Source of the DNA: Callorhinus ursinus
Lineage: Eukaryota; Chordata; Mammalia; Carnivora; Otariidae
Assembly: GCF_003265705.1 (NCBI RefSeq)
Contig: NW_020312904.1
Span: forward strand, 5,266,306-5,330,305
Direction of reading: 5' to 3'
Length of the DNA: 64,000 bases
Part shown: positions 1-11,851 of the stretch, in pieces
Layout of the letters: every line of letters starts with the position of its first letter
How positions within the stretch are numbered: position 1 is the stretch's first letter
Position numbers and translations under genes: made by a program
The notes under the pieces: model-generated
Database searches by the model: none
Seen by the model: the letters and a program-made list of their open reading frames with translations, nothing else
Told to the model about the DNA's origin: nothing

Positions 1-1657
1 GTCAGGGTTCAGGCAGAAAGCAGATGGACATGAGTTTATTGAAGGACCCTTTACTCATGTGAGGGCAAGATTAAATGAGATCAGTAGATGGGGAAGCGTT
101 TCTCTCTCTTAGGCCTGAAGGGGTAGGAGAGGGGGCAGTTACTGAAAGGAGCAAGACAGATAGCTAAAGGGGAGGTCACCGGAGAGCAGATAAGGTCTAA
201 GGTAGAAGAACATGGCCATGGCCACGTGGCAGCCCAGCAGGGAGGGGGCTGGGGGAATAATTAGCCCACCTTCTCTCCTCTTGCCTTCCAATCCCCTGAG
301 GTACCCAGTCTTCATTTCACAGGATCTCAGTGCTTGATGGTCATCTCTTTATTGGGCTGCCTCAACTGGCTCAAGGCACAGTGCGTCCTGTAGAACAGCA
401 CCCTAACCCCTGGGGATTTCCTCTCAGCTGATTGTAGATGAGTCATCAGCAAGCTACCAACCATTCTATCAAGTCTGTTCTGGTGATGGGATATGTGGTG
501 AGACCAGTATGTTCTGTGGATCTGGGGTTATTGCCACACCATCACCACCATCAGATGAGTCCCTTAGTTTACTTCTGTGATGCGCAGGACACCCTGGCAG
601 TGATGCCCAAAGCATTCTGGAGGTCCACAGATGATGGTAAGTGGCAGAAGTGTTTCAGGAAGGCAAGGCAAATTTGTATCTGGAGTATGTATTGAGACAA
701 ATTTTGAGACAATGGAGTCTTTGCCAGGTGACTGGGAATCCCACCTGGAGAAAGGAGCCATGAAAGGGCTCAGTGTGGGCCTCTGCCATTTGCAGCCTGG
801 GTACTTAGCTGGGCAGTAGCCAGCTCAGCTTTAGTGATGAGAAGTCCCTGTTTTCAAACCAATGCACAGCGTCCGTTCCTCTCTCCATGACCACTTTTGT
901 GTGGAAGCCCATGACAAACACCAGGTTGCCTGGGCAAAGTGACTGACCAGCACCTTCAGGACAGGTCACCTTTCCTCCAGATAATCTGTGTGGATGCTTA
1001 CCAGTGGGCACTTACATGGGACATAAATACCTTTATAAGCTGTGCTTCTTTTCTGTGATGAGACAAAAATGTACACTACAGCCTGAGCCTTGCAAATTGT
1101 TTCTTACTCAATGCCTCACTCAGAATTGCTGGGTTACCCAAGATCAGCAGAGCAGATCAGAATAGCAGGACAAAATTGTCTCCAAAATCCAGAGACACCC
1201 TTCAAGCATATGAATCTTTTTTTTTGTGATGGGCAGCAAAAGGCTAATTAATCGGTCTTTCACTTTAGAGGGACTATTCCAGCATACCTTAGACATGCCT
1301 CTGGATCCCTAGAAACTTTATCAGACTGGAAGACCCTTGAAATTCCATGAGATTTATCTTCTCTGCCTTTCTGAGGCCTCTGGGATATTTGTTATTTCAT
1401 TCTTAGTAGATCCAGTTAATATAATATCATCATGCAATGGACCACTGTGATTGTTGTAGCACACCAGAACAATCCATAGCTACTTGATGGGGCACCTGGG
1501 TAGCTCGGTCTGTTGAGCGTCCAACTCTTGATTTTGGCTCAAGTCATGATCTCAAGGTTGTGAGATCAAGGCCCACGTTGGGCTCTGCACTCAGTGTGGA
1601 ATCTGCTTAAGATTCTCTCTTCATCTCCCTCTGCCCCTTCTCCCTGCTTGCTCACTC

Positions 1658-1696
<39 letters not shown>

Positions 1697-3600
1697 ATAT
1701 CTAAAAAAAAAAAAATACCTGTAGGACCCTCTGGGCAAGCCTTGATCAGAGTTCCTTCACATTATAATATGGCAGGAAGCAGAGGAGTTGACATAGTCTT
1801 GAGATAAGATTTGGAGGTGTATTAATCTCCCTGCCATGTAAAGGGAAACTGTTGAAAAGGAAATTGAAATGTTAGCATTGATATGTCTAGAGCTACATAC
1901 CAGATGCTCGGGGCTGTGTTGATTTGCATGTGTGATTGGCATCATCACTTGATTAAATTTGCAATAACCCACAGTCATTTTCAAATATCCAAGTAACTTT
2001 TGCATTGGGACACAGTGATTTAGATGGAATATGGTAGAAGTCAACCTCTTGCCCTCGTCTTCAAAGAATTTTGATGCACTCCAGGGAGGTGGTAAGCTTT
2101 TTAAATCCTCTGCTAAAGTGTTGAGTTTTCCACTTAGTCCTTCCTATCATTGTAGCCCCTTATTTCATGGCTCAAAAGACAAATGTGAGGATTCTGCAGT
2201 GACTAAGAATAATTATTTCCATTATGTATTCTGAGCCTGGAGGAGTAACCACAGGATGAGCCTGTAACCTTACTGGACCCACTACAACATGGACTTGGGC
2301 TTCATCTCTTGTCCATAAGCCTCCACTGTGACCCAGCAGACTGTGCTGGCACTTTGGCTCTCCATGGATTATCATTAGTTCAGAGCCACTATCTAATAAC
2401 CCTGAGTGGCTAGGTATTTCCTTTCCCTTCATGTGTAGTCATTTTAGTAAATGGCTGAAGGATCTTCTGGGCAAGGTTTGAGGGAAGATTCTCAGTATAT
2501 ACATATGGCTATATTGTAGGGTTGTTCCTCAAAGGTATCCAGATTCCCCCTTAATTAAGGGGCTCTGGGTCTGTGGATTGGTTTGGTCTGTGACCTGAGC
2601 AACAGGTCATGAATTCCCACTTTAAACGACTCAAGTCAGGCTTCTGCCCATCAGTCCTAGAATTTTCCGTGTATTCTGAAAATATCAGGCAGCACCTTGG
2701 TCTTTCCTAAGGACCTTGTGTTCGGTTAGCTAGTGCCAGAAACCCTTGTGAGCTGAAACACCCAGATTATGCTCTAGCTTATTGTGGTGAGTACTCCTAA
2801 GGTGTACTCTAGAAGGAAGCTTCCCAACTGCCAACTATGAGGACATCTCATGACTGTTAATATGTTAACTCAACATCATGAATATCTATGAGGGGAATGT
2901 GTAGGATGTCGCAAACTTATTTTGTTTGCAGAATGACGCTGCCCTAGATGGTCATATGAGTGATGTGCATAACTCACCTCTGTGTTCCCACTGCCACCAG
3001 ACCACTTCAGGCCCTCACTTCCTCTCTCCTGGACGCGTAGTTCTGAATTCCCATATCACGGCACCCTGGAATGGGATGATGGATTGTGCAGTGTGGAATG
3101 TGCTGCAAGTGATGTGTCATTTACTAATAAAGTTAAAATATGCAAGTGATTTTGTTTTCTGGTAAAGTACAGCGGTCATCCCTGAGTTAATGCCACCTTC
3201 AGTTACTTGCATGCCCTTATCTTTGAAGAGAGAAAGGGGCAGTTTACAGCTACCATTGGAGCATGCCCATACCTTGGCAGTATGTGGGGACATTTGTCCA
3301 GGACATGGGCAGCAGCAGTGTGGACTGGGACTTGGCAAGCCCCTGGCTATTATTTCCTTTTATACACAAGACAGCTTGAGCCTGTATCGCATGCACTTTG
3401 CTCAGTCCAACACCTTCCCTCCTTCCTCCAGAGGTTATTTGGCTTTCTGGTGGAATTTTATTATCTTGGCCCATTTGCCCTGTGGCCTGTTTCTCTTCGG
3501 TGACCTGCAAATCTTGACCCTATAGCTGCTGTTCTCTCTGTGGCTTCTGGTGGGGCCCCCATAATCTCCCTTCAGAGGATCCTTAGAAATGCAGTGTTGG
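1..3600 (-). mobile_element. old endogenous retrovirus internal region (gag-pro-pol remnants), antisense
   Basis: Low-similarity but recognisable retroviral coding remnants read on the minus strand. At about 2383-2396 an Asp-Ser-Gly triad sits in a protease-like context. At about 1422-1440 an Asp-Asp pair followed by hydrophobic residues resembles the reverse transcriptase active-site turn. The order protease then polymerase along the minus strand is the normal one. The frame is broken by stops and shifts throughout, and a CAN SINE is inserted at 1489. No LTR was identified on either side, and the left end runs off the window. The outer limits are estimates; an ERV-L-like class is my best guess. 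It cannot encode a working protein. Confidence 0.55.
1489..1715 (+). mobile_element. CAN SINE (tRNA-Lys-derived carnivore SINE)
   Basis: The head ggggcacctgggtagctcgg matches the tRNA-derived region, followed by gtcatgatctcaaggttgtg, a pyrimidine-rich body, an (aaat)n stretch and a poly(A) tail. It is inserted in the antisense retroviral region. Body substitutions suggest an older copy. Confidence 0.9.
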
Positions 3601-5240
3601 TGGGCTTGGGGAAGAGGTTGCTAAAATCATTGAATGTGCTCTTTCTTACCAACACATATTATTAACTCAGAAACAAATAAACCAGTTCTAAATCGTGATG
3701 CATGGGGCAAACCTACCCCAGATGAGGCAATCAGGGAAGACTTCTTGGGGAGATGGCATTTAAGATGAGCCCTGCATCAAAACATCAGGCACGCAGAAAG
3801 GAAGTCTGCTTTGTCGCACAGATTTAGAGCACACCAGTCATGTTGTATTTGTTGTGGAAGAGCATTCCATGCCAACAGACCCATACAGAGGCCTTCATGG
3901 AAGTGGGAGCCTGGTATATTTGAAGATGGGAGGAAGGGAAACAGGTTAGGGGACAGAAGTCAAGAGTTTAATACTGGACATGTTAAGGTTGAGATGCCTG
4001 TTAGAAATCCAACTATTGATGTCGAGGCTGTTGGAAGCTCAGAAAAAGAAGTCCAGGCTAGAGAAAGAAATATGGGTATCAGCTTTGTACAGATCAATAT
4101 AGATGGTATCTAAAGCCAGAGAACAGAGGAGGTTGCCAAGAGAGTGCATAGGGATAGAGAAGAGAAATGAGAGATGGGGGTTGTTAGCATTAGTGACCGG
4201 ATGGTGGAAGAAGAGTCAGCCAGTGAGGTTGTTTGTTTCCCACACTTGTTACATCCTCCTTTTGTCTCTTACCATCACCATCCCCACCTGTTGCAGGTCT
4301 GCCCATCTTTTCCGTTCTGATGACTCTCCTCCTGGCTGAGCCTTCTTGGTCCCTCCAGCTAATGCGATTAGTCTCTCCAACCCTGTTTCTCTTTGCACCT
4401 CCTCTGACAGTACCCACTGGTTGAATGGAATCCAGACTGTTTGGAACAATATGACAAATCTGTGTTTTCTTTCCCCTTCTCCATAGATGGAGTTGTGTGC
4501 TGGATTCATGGGATGGGAAAGTTGGTTGGGAATGCTAGTAGGCCCCCAACATCAGAATCCAGAGGGAGAGCTGCCTGAGGGGAAAAAAAAAAAAAGAGAG
4601 AGAGAGCCCCTGGGACATTTTTAAGACTAAAAGACTCAGCTATATCTTTGTGACCTTTGGATAATGGTCACTCATGTGATTTCTGGCAAAATTGGCACTG
4701 ATTTTTCAAAAATAATTTCATTCATGTGTTTATTCATGTTGATTATAAAAGCTGTGAAGGCTCAAACTGGAAAATAGGGGAAGCCATGAAGAAAAAATAA
4801 ATTACCCATCATTGTAATAGCCAGAGATAAACACTACTGATATTTTAGTATATTTCCTTCCAGAATTTCTTTGTGTGCACACATACACACACTCCATGCA
4901 CACTTAACATCGTTGTGGTCACATATAAATTATGGTCTATTTTCTCACACAGTGTTTTATCAGGAGCATATTTTATGTCTTTGAAAAACCTTTGAAATTA
5001 ATTTTTAATGGCTACAACATGTTTTGTTAACCCTTGAGTCAAAAGTTTAAACATTTCTAAGGTTTCCATTACATATTGCTCAAATGCACTTCAGGAAGGT
5101 GTTAATTTATTCTTATGAGGGCGGCTTGTGAGAGGCTTTTTGCCAGCATTCCACATTGCCACTTCTAGATCCTTGCGAATCTGACAGGTGGAAGCAGAGT
5201 TCCTCACTGTTGTTTTGATTTGCAGGTCCTTGGTTGCTGT
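3600..5240. other. non-coding stretch, partly unclassified ancient repeat
   Basis: No exon matches EFCAB6. The piece at about 3690-4190 resembles an old dispersed mammalian repeat (gacatgttaaggttgagatg, agatggtatctaaagcc) that I cannot name. A short (A)n(GA)n tract lies at 4580-4607. The rest shows nothing recognisable. Confidence 0.4.
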
Positions 5241-7115
5241 TGTGCTTGCATGTTTTTCATGTTTAAAAGTTTTATGTACTTTCTCTGTGAATAATTATTC
5301 ATCCGTGACCTTTGACAATCTTCTATGTTTTAAAAATGTTTTACTCCAGTATAAGTTAGTAAAATAAAATTCATCCTCAAGGGCATAGTTTAATGAGTTT
5401 GGCAGTTGTATCTATTTATCTAACCCCTGCCATAGTCAATATACAGAATACTTCCATGACCCTATAATTCTACTCTTGGCCCTTTGTAACCAACCCCTTC
5501 CTTCCCTGACCCTCAGCTCCAGCAACCACTGATCGTTTTCTGTTGTTGTCACTATAGTTTTGACTTTTCTAGGTGTTCTCATAAATGGAATCATACAGGA
5601 TGTACCCTTTTGTGTTTGACTACTTTCTTCACTTACCATGTTTTTTTTTAAAGATTTTATTTATTTATTTGAGAGAGAATGAGAGATAGAGAGCACGAGA
5701 GGGAAGAGGGTCAGAGGGAGAAGCAGACTCCCTGCTGAGCAGGGAGCCCGGTGTGGGACTCGATCCCAGGACTCCAGGATCATGACCTGAGCCGAAGGCA
5801 GTTGCTTAGCCAACTGAGCCACCCAGGCGCCCTCACTTACCATGTTTTTAAGATTCATCCATCTTGTTGCATATCCCAACATTTCTAATTGCCAAGGAGT
5901 ATTCTACCATACTTGTTTACCACAATTTGTTAATGCATTCACCAGTTGACAAACATTTGGGTAGTTTTCAGTTTGGGGTCATTACAGAAGATGCTTTATA
6001 AACACTTACATATAATTCTTGGTGTGTATACATGTTTCCATTTCTCTTGGGTGAATACCTAGTAATAAAATTGCTGGATTGTAGGTAGGTTTGAGTGTAC
6101 GTTTAAATTTATAAGACACTGTCAAACTGTTGTCCAAAGTAACTGTACCATTTTGCAGTTCCATCAATAACATGTAAGAATTCCAGATGCTTTACATCCT
6201 CATTAATGCTTGATATTGCCAGGCTTCTTAATTTTACCCATCCTAGTAGTGTGCATTTTCCTGATGACTAACAATGTTGAGCCTATTTTCATGCGATTAT
6301 TGACCATTCATATATATTCTTTTAAAAAGTGTATGTACAGATTATTTGTCCATTTTATTGGACTATTTATTTCCCTATTATTGATTTGCCAGAGTTCTTT
6401 ATATATCCTAGATATGAGCTCGTTTGCTACATACTTTCACATATTTACTCTCAGTGTGGCTTGCTTTTCTCTTTTCTTAACTCCGTATTTTGAAGTACAA
6501 AAGTTTTTAATTTTGATGAAATATGTTTTATCTACTTAAAAATTTGTTATGGGTAATTTTTACAGGAGATCCATTTCTAGTCAATTTTTGTGTATGGTGT
6601 GAGGTAAGGGTGGAGATTCACTCTGTTTCTGTCCAGATATCCAGTTGTTCCAGCATCATTTGTTGAAAAGGTTATTATTTCTCTGATGAACAACTTCGCA
6701 CCTTTGGTGAAAATCGATTGACTATGTAAGTGTGAGTAGGTTTCTGGACTCTAGTCTCTTCCATTAATCTATAGGTTTATTCTCACATTGATACCACACT
6801 ATCTTGACTAATGTAGCTAAATAGTTAAGTCTTGAAATTAGGTTGTGCAAGTCATCCAGACTTGTTCTTCTCTTTCAAAATTGTTTGACTATTCTAGAGT
6901 CTTTACCTTTCTATACCTTTTAGAATCAGTTTCTCAATGTTTAAAAAAAAAAAAAAAGCCTGTTAGGAATTTGATTGTGATTACAGTGGGGAGAATTGCC
7001 ACTTTAACCATATTCAGTTTTCTATTTCATGGACATGGTATATTTTTCCATTTATTTAGGTGCTTAATTTACATTATATTTAGTAGTCATGTGTCCTTAA
7101 GCTCCTTTTGGTTCT
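5240..7115 (-). mobile_element. old L1 fragment, antisense
   Basis: On the + strand the sequence reads as the complement of L1 ORF2 and its 3' region: tttccatttctcttgggtga, ccattttgcagttccatcaa, acaaaagtttttaattttga and the mismatch-rich stretch ttccagcatcatttgttgaa. Many substitutions and stops indicate an old mammalian L1M subfamily. A CAN SINE at 5641-5832 interrupts it. Confidence 0.75.
5641..5832 (-). mobile_element. CAN SINE, antisense, with target-site duplication
   Basis: It starts with the complement of the A-rich tail and ends with ccaactgagccacccaggcg, the complement of the tRNA-like head. The 12-base repeat tcacttaccatg flanks it at 5629-5640 and 5833-5844, a direct target-site duplication inside the antisense L1. 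Confidence 0.93.
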
Positions 7116-7119
7116 GACA

Positions 7120-7390
7120 CTTTCTCAGACTTTCCTTGTTTTTTAATGACCTTGCCAGTTTTGAGGATTATTGGTCAGATATTTTATAGAGTGTCCGTCC
7201 CTCAACTGGGATTTGACTGATTAGACTGGGGTAATGTGTTTTTGGAAGACCACAGAGGTAAAGTATCATTCTTGTCACATCGGATCAAGGGTGCATAGTA
7301 TCAATATGGCTTGTCACCGTTGAGGTTGACCTTGATCATGTGGTTCAAGATAGTGTCCTTTTATTTTCAACCTATATGTGTCTTTATATT
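7120..7390. repeat. dispersed repeat shared with 39830-40130
   Basis: ctttctcagactttccttgt, cagttttgaggattattggt and ggaagaccacagaggtaaag recur in the same order at 39880-40030. It is an old interspersed repeat, probably part of an L1M-type element, but I cannot assign the family. Confidence 0.6.
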
Positions 7391-7401
7391 AAATGTGCTT
7401 T

Positions 7402-7588
7402 GGGGTGCCTGGGTGGCTCAGTTGGTTAAGCGTCCAGCTCTTGACTTGGGTTCAGGGCATGATCTCCACTAAGTGTGGAGCCTGCTTAAGATTTTCTTTC
7501 TCCCTACCCCTCTGTCCCTCTCCCCACCACCACTTGCACATGCACTCTCTCTCTCTCTCTCTCAAAAAAAAAACAACAAAACAAAACA
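7402..7588 (+). mobile_element. CAN SINE
   Basis: The head is ggggtgcctgggtggctcag, followed by a shortened body (the segment after catgatctc is missing compared with fuller copies), a (CT)n run and an A-rich tail with interspersed C. Confidence 0.9.
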
Positions 7589-8605
7589 GTAAATTTACCT
7601 TTTTTGTGAAAGCATAAATTTGGATCTTTTTTTAAAAATCCAATTGTGTTTAGTCCATTAATCTAAAATGTTTAGTTGATTAATATTTAAAGTAATTATT
7701 GATATATTTGGATTTGGGGCTCCCTTTTTTTTTTTTGCTTGTTTGCTCTTTTTCTTCTTTTCAGATAATTGGAATATTTTTTAGAATTCAGTTTTAATTT
7801 TCTTATGGTCTTTTAAGCTATACTTCTTTGTATAATTTTTCATGGCGGTTATAGTATACATCTTTACTGCTCCCAGCCTGCATACAATTAACCCTGCACC
7901 ACTTCACATAAAATGTAGAACCTCTTATTTACTTATTATTATTACTGTTATTACTTTTTTTAGTTATATAAACTATGAATAAATTAAGAAGAGAAAAGGC
8001 AAACAAAGTACCCTTTGTATTTTTTCAAATACTTACCATTTCTGATACTTTCTTCATTCTTTTCTGAGGAGTTGAGGTCTCCATCTGCTATCATTTCCCT
8101 TCAGCCTGAAGAACTTCCTTTATCAAGCTGTGCTAAAGATGGATTCCCTTAGCTTTCTTTTATTTAGAAATGTCTTAATTTATCCTTCATTTTTGAAGAA
8201 TTTTTCTTAGATGAAAAGTTCTTGGGTGACTTTTTTTTTTCTTTTAGCACTTCATGATGTTGTTCCACTTCTTTTAGCTTCCATGGTTTTGGATGAGAAG
8301 TCATCTGTTAAATTGTTGTTCTCTTGCATGTGATGAGTAATATTTCTCTTGTTGCATTCAAGATTTACTCCTTGAATTTGACTTTGTAATGAGCCTTGGC
8401 ATGGCCTTTTCCATGTGTATTCTACTTGGTTTTTGTTAAAACATCTTCAATCTGTAAATGGGTATCTTTAATAAAATTTGGGGAAATTTTGGCCTTTCAT
8501 TCTCTGCTCTCCTTATGTGATTCCAATTGCATGTATGTCAGACTTTTCTCCCTAGTAATGTTCTATTTTCCTGTTTTTTAAAATAGGTTCTATAATTTTA
8601 TTTTA

Positions 8606-8802
8606 TTTTTTTAATTTTATTTATTTATTTGAGAGAAAGAATGAGAGAGAGAGAAAGAGAGAGCATGAGAGGGGGGAGGGTCAGAGGGAGAAGCAGACTC
8701 CCTGCTGATCAGGGAGCCCAATGCAGGACTCGATCCCGGGATTCCAGGATCATGACCTGAGCCGAAGGCAGTCGCTTAACCAACTGAGCCACCCAGGCGC
8801 CC
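8606..8802 (-). mobile_element. CAN SINE, antisense
   Basis: Complement of the A-rich tail (ttttatttatttatttgaga), a GA-rich body, gggagcccaatgcaggactc and a terminal ccaactgagccacccaggcg. Its structure matches the copy at 5641. Confidence 0.9.
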
Positions 8803-8878
8803 ATTATTTTTATTTTTTAAAACTTACTCATTTGAGAGAGCACGTGTGTGCTCAACATTTTGACTATTAAATTGTGTT

Positions 8879-8904
8879 GTGCTCGCTTGGGCAGCACATA
8901 TACT
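8879..8904 (+). pseudogene. U6 snRNA 5' fragment, tail-less retropseudogene
   Basis: gtgctcgcttgggcagcaca and the following tatact equal the first 26 bases of U6 snRNA with one change (C to G in cttcgg). Sequence identity to U6 stops there. The 12-base direct repeat tattaaattgtg flanks it at 8865-8876 and 8908-8919. There is no poly(A). This is a truncated retroposed copy, not a gene. Confidence 0.85.
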
Positions 8905-9499
8905 GAATATTAAATTGTGAAGACTCTAAATTTTGCTGTTATTATTTTTTCAATGAATGTTTTTCTTTTGTTTTAGAGGCAATTATCTTGGTTGGACTCA
9001 AACTGCCTATTCTATTTCTTAGGTGGCAGTTCTGATCTTAGTTCAGATCTTTTGTGTTCAGCTAAGCAATTTTGAATAGGTTCTGATCATGTGAGATTCC
9101 GAGCCAGTCAAAAATGTGGTAGGGCAGAATTTGGGGATCCCTCTCTGGTTCTTTCTCTTTTAGGATTTCTTCTTTCTCTCTAGGGTTATGGTTCCCCTGG
9201 GTTTGGTCTTCTAGTTTTCCAGGACGTACCTTTTTTTTTTTTTAACTGGTGTCCTTGCCACCCGTCATGCTGCAGTGCCTAGCCCCAGGCTGAAAGCATT
9301 GAAAATACTCTTCACAGAGCTCCACTACTGTCATCATGGATTTCCTACCAGAGTGTGCCCACTCCTGTTCACTCTGTAGTGCTTTTAGGTAGCTGCTCTT
9401 GGTATTATGCCCAGAGCTTATTGTGACTGTCTGCAGGGGGATTGGTCCACTAGGATCTTACTCTGCCATCACTGGAAGAAGAAATCAAGTTTTAGGTTT

Positions 9500-9960
9500 T
9501 TTTACTTAATGTTTTAAGAAAATCACCAATTTGTTATGCATATTTATGATACATAACTTTGCAAGTCTGTTGTTTGGCTCTTAAATTGTTGTTTCAGTAT
9601 TTCTTGTGTATGGAAATTTTTTATGTTGACGTTATTAACTAGGGAAGTTTATGATTCCCCCTCTTAAATGTTGCTTAAAAACTCATTCTTATTCCCATAC
9701 CAGGTGAATATGTACCCGGATTTTCCTTTTTTAATGGTGCTAGTGTTTATGTTTCACTTCTTCATCTATTTTGAATTTATTTTAGTATTTCGTATGGAGT
9801 GAAGATCTAATTTGATTTTTTTTCCAAGAGAGTAACGTAATTTCCTAAACATAATATATGAAGCTGATTCAACTTTTAATGGTAGGCAATGTGTTTCTAT
9901 TATAGAAAATTAATTTCTAACTTGCCGGAATTTAAGGTGAAAATAGATAGTATTAACAAA
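9500..9960 (-). mobile_element. probable antisense L1 fragment
   Basis: ttcatctattttgaatttat followed by tttcgtatggagtgaagatc resembles the complement of L1 ORF2, as at 6560-6620. Divergence is high and the limits are approximate. Confidence 0.45.
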
Positions 9961-9981
9961 CTATCAAAATCGTGGGCAATT

Positions 9982-10182
9982 GGGGCGCCTGGGTGGCTCA
10001 GTTGGTTAAGCGACTGCTTTCGGCTCAGGTCATGATCCTGGAGTCCCGGGATCGAGTCCCACATCAGGCTCCCTGCTCAGCAGGGAGCCTGCTTCTCCCT
10101 CTGACCCTCCCCCCTCTCATGTACTCTCTCTCTCTCTCATTCTCACTCTCTCAAATAAATAAATAAATCTTTAAAAAAAAAA
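9982..10182 (+). mobile_element. CAN SINE with 19-20 base target-site duplication
   Basis: A full-length, well-preserved copy: ggggcgcctgggtggctcag head, ctccctgctcagcagggagc body, (CT)n, (aaat)n and an A tail. aaaatcgtgggcaattgggg flanks it at 9966-9985 and again at about 10179-10198. The repeat is perfect, so this is a fairly young insertion. Confidence 0.95.
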
Positions 10183-10713
10183 TCGTGGGCAATTGGGGGA
10201 AGGCAGGCTGGGAAAAAACAGGAAACTTTGTTTTGTACGGTGAACAGCAGAGCATTAGACCACTGTCCCAGTGTATCTATTGATGCTGCCTGTATACCTA
10301 ATGAAAATCAATCAGTCAACCAATGTCTCTCTCACAAACACATACATGGTGCTAAGAGCAGAAGTAGAAGTAATTACCATTTATCAAGCATTTGTTATAA
10401 TCACAGTCATGATCAAAATCCTGTGCAAATGTTAAATGCTAATAATATTAATCCTTAGTGATAAGTGCTATGAAGGAAGGAGGAATAGTGCTATGAGACT
10501 GGCTAATAGAGCCCTGGTTATGGAAGTTGGAGAAGGCTTCCTTGAGAAAGTAATTAATAAGTTGAACTTGAAAGAGGTGCAGAATGAGCTAAAGCATGGG
10601 CAGTGTGGTGGGGAGTGTGGCAATTGGCAAAGGAAGCAGCAAGCATGAGGGACCTAGGACAAAGAAAAGCATAACCTTCTGCAGAGCGGAAGGGCCAGCA
10701 TGGCCAGATGATC

Positions 10714-10747
10714 CCGTGTGTGTGTGTGTGTGTGCACGCGCACACAC
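10714..10747. repeat. (TG)n/(CA)n simple repeat
   Basis: gtgtgtgtgtgtgtgtgtg followed directly by cacgcgcacacacac, an alternating purine-pyrimidine tract with dyad symmetry. Confidence 0.9.
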
Positions 10748-11034
10748 TTACACTTTCTCACATGGCCCACATCTGATCCACACGAGACCAGATTACTTAC
10801 AGCCACTAATTTTAGCCATCCAAGCAGGGTAGTCTGTCTTGTGGTATCTACCACTTTTGCATCTCATAGCTGTTGTTTAACGATCTCACCCCAGATACTT
10901 CTTGCCACCCTGTTATGGAAACGTGGCTCATGCTTAGTGTGTAAGTCACATGGACAGTGGGGAAGGGTATGTGGTTGAACACTTGCTGGTGACCAGTACT
11001 GCGGGACCAGTACTATCTGTCCTGAAAATAATTA

Positions 11035-11420
11035 TCAATTATTTTCAACTGCTGCCATAACAAAGTACCACAAGTCTGGGGGAGAAATGGGCGGTCTGTT
11101 TCTTGCCTTCTCCAGCTTCTAGAGGCACCTGCATTCCTGGGCAGGTGGCCCTTCCTGCATCTGCAGTCTCCTCTTTGGCCCTTCTCCTGTTCTCATATCT
11201 CCTGTCGTCGCATCTTTTTCTGGATGCAGCTGGGAGAAATGCTCTGATTTTAAGAACTCCTGATTAGACTGGCCCACATAGTTAAGCTGGGTGCTCTCCC
11301 ATGTCCGTGTCCACACCCTTAATCCCATCTGCAGAGTCCCTTTTTGCCTTCTGAGGTCACACTCGCAGATCCCAGGGATTCGGGTGTGGACGCCTTCCAG
11401 GTCTTTATTCTGCCTCCCAC
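11035..11420 (-). mobile_element. MaLR-type solitary LTR (MLT1/MST-like), antisense
   Basis: ctgccataacaaagtaccac near the left end and ttcttattctgcctcccaca-like sequence at the right end are the complements of the two ends of this LTR family. Middle segments (gattagactggcccacatag, catctgcagagtcccttttt) also fit. It is a non-coding LTR-retrotransposon relic ending 320 bases before the first EFCAB6 exon. Confidence 0.6.
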
Positions 11421-11740
11421 AGTGACTGAGTTCTCCAAATAGTGACTTTGAAAGAATTATTTCGTGGACATGAGAATTTTAATCAAATTCCTTTGTTTCT
11501 TCCTTCAACGTATGCTACTGCTAAGGGAATGCAGAGGCATGGAGATATAGAATCAGCTTGATTTTCCTTGCTTTTTAAAAGTCAATTTGTAGTACAATTT
11601 TACTAAATTATTTTGTTTACCTTAGATTTGAAAGTTCATATAAATTCATTGCTGCCATCTTCAATTCAATATTAAACATCTAATCTGTGCAGCGTTATAG
11701 AAAAAGTGTTTAAAATAATTTTTTATTTTTTTAAATCCAG

Positions 11741-11851
11741 ATTTGGACTTAAAACCACCTCCAAAATCAATTGGAAACAATTTCTAACATCACTTTATGA
11801 TTCCCAGTGGTTGGAAGTCAACAATACAGTTCCCTTGACAAAAAGAAATAG
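11741..11851 (+). CDS. EFCAB6: EFCAB6 coding exon (window exon 1)
   Basis: The acceptor is a T-rich tract ending ttaaatccag and the donor is ag|gtatgt. The exon starts with one base finishing an upstream codon, then 36 codons, and leaves two bases (ag). It encodes [18 protein letters not shown] followed by a less conserved linker ending VPLTKRN. FGLK...INWKQFL is the second half of an EF-hand pair, without the acidic ligands of a calcium-binding loop. The upstream helix lies in an exon not found in this window. The two bases left over join the first base of the next exon to make a Ser codon. Identification rests on my recollection of the human protein at this point ([18 protein letters not shown]). 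Confidence 0.88.

Larger units (their letters stand above)
7620..9500 (-). mobile_element. old L1 fragments, antisense
   Basis: tttagtccattaatctaaaa, taaagtaattattgatatat and tttggatttggggctcc read as the complement of L1 ORF2. Similar antisense L1-like sequence continues past the SINE at 8606-8802. Boundaries and subfamily are uncertain, and similarity weakens after 9200. Confidence 0.6.

Noticed and set aside
438..695. An 85-codon open frame with a His-rich stretch (HHHHH)
   Set aside because: It falls in the antisense retroviral region, on the opposite strand to the viral remnants, with no support as a gene.
9982..10060. tRNA-like A-box sequence (tggctcagttggttaagc)
   Set aside because: It is the tRNA-derived head of the SINE. 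The rest of a tRNA fold and its 3' end are absent, and it recurs in every SINE copy.
9972..10166. Repeated short peptides of the type [16 protein letters not shown] at many places
   Set aside because: They are readings of CAN SINE copies.
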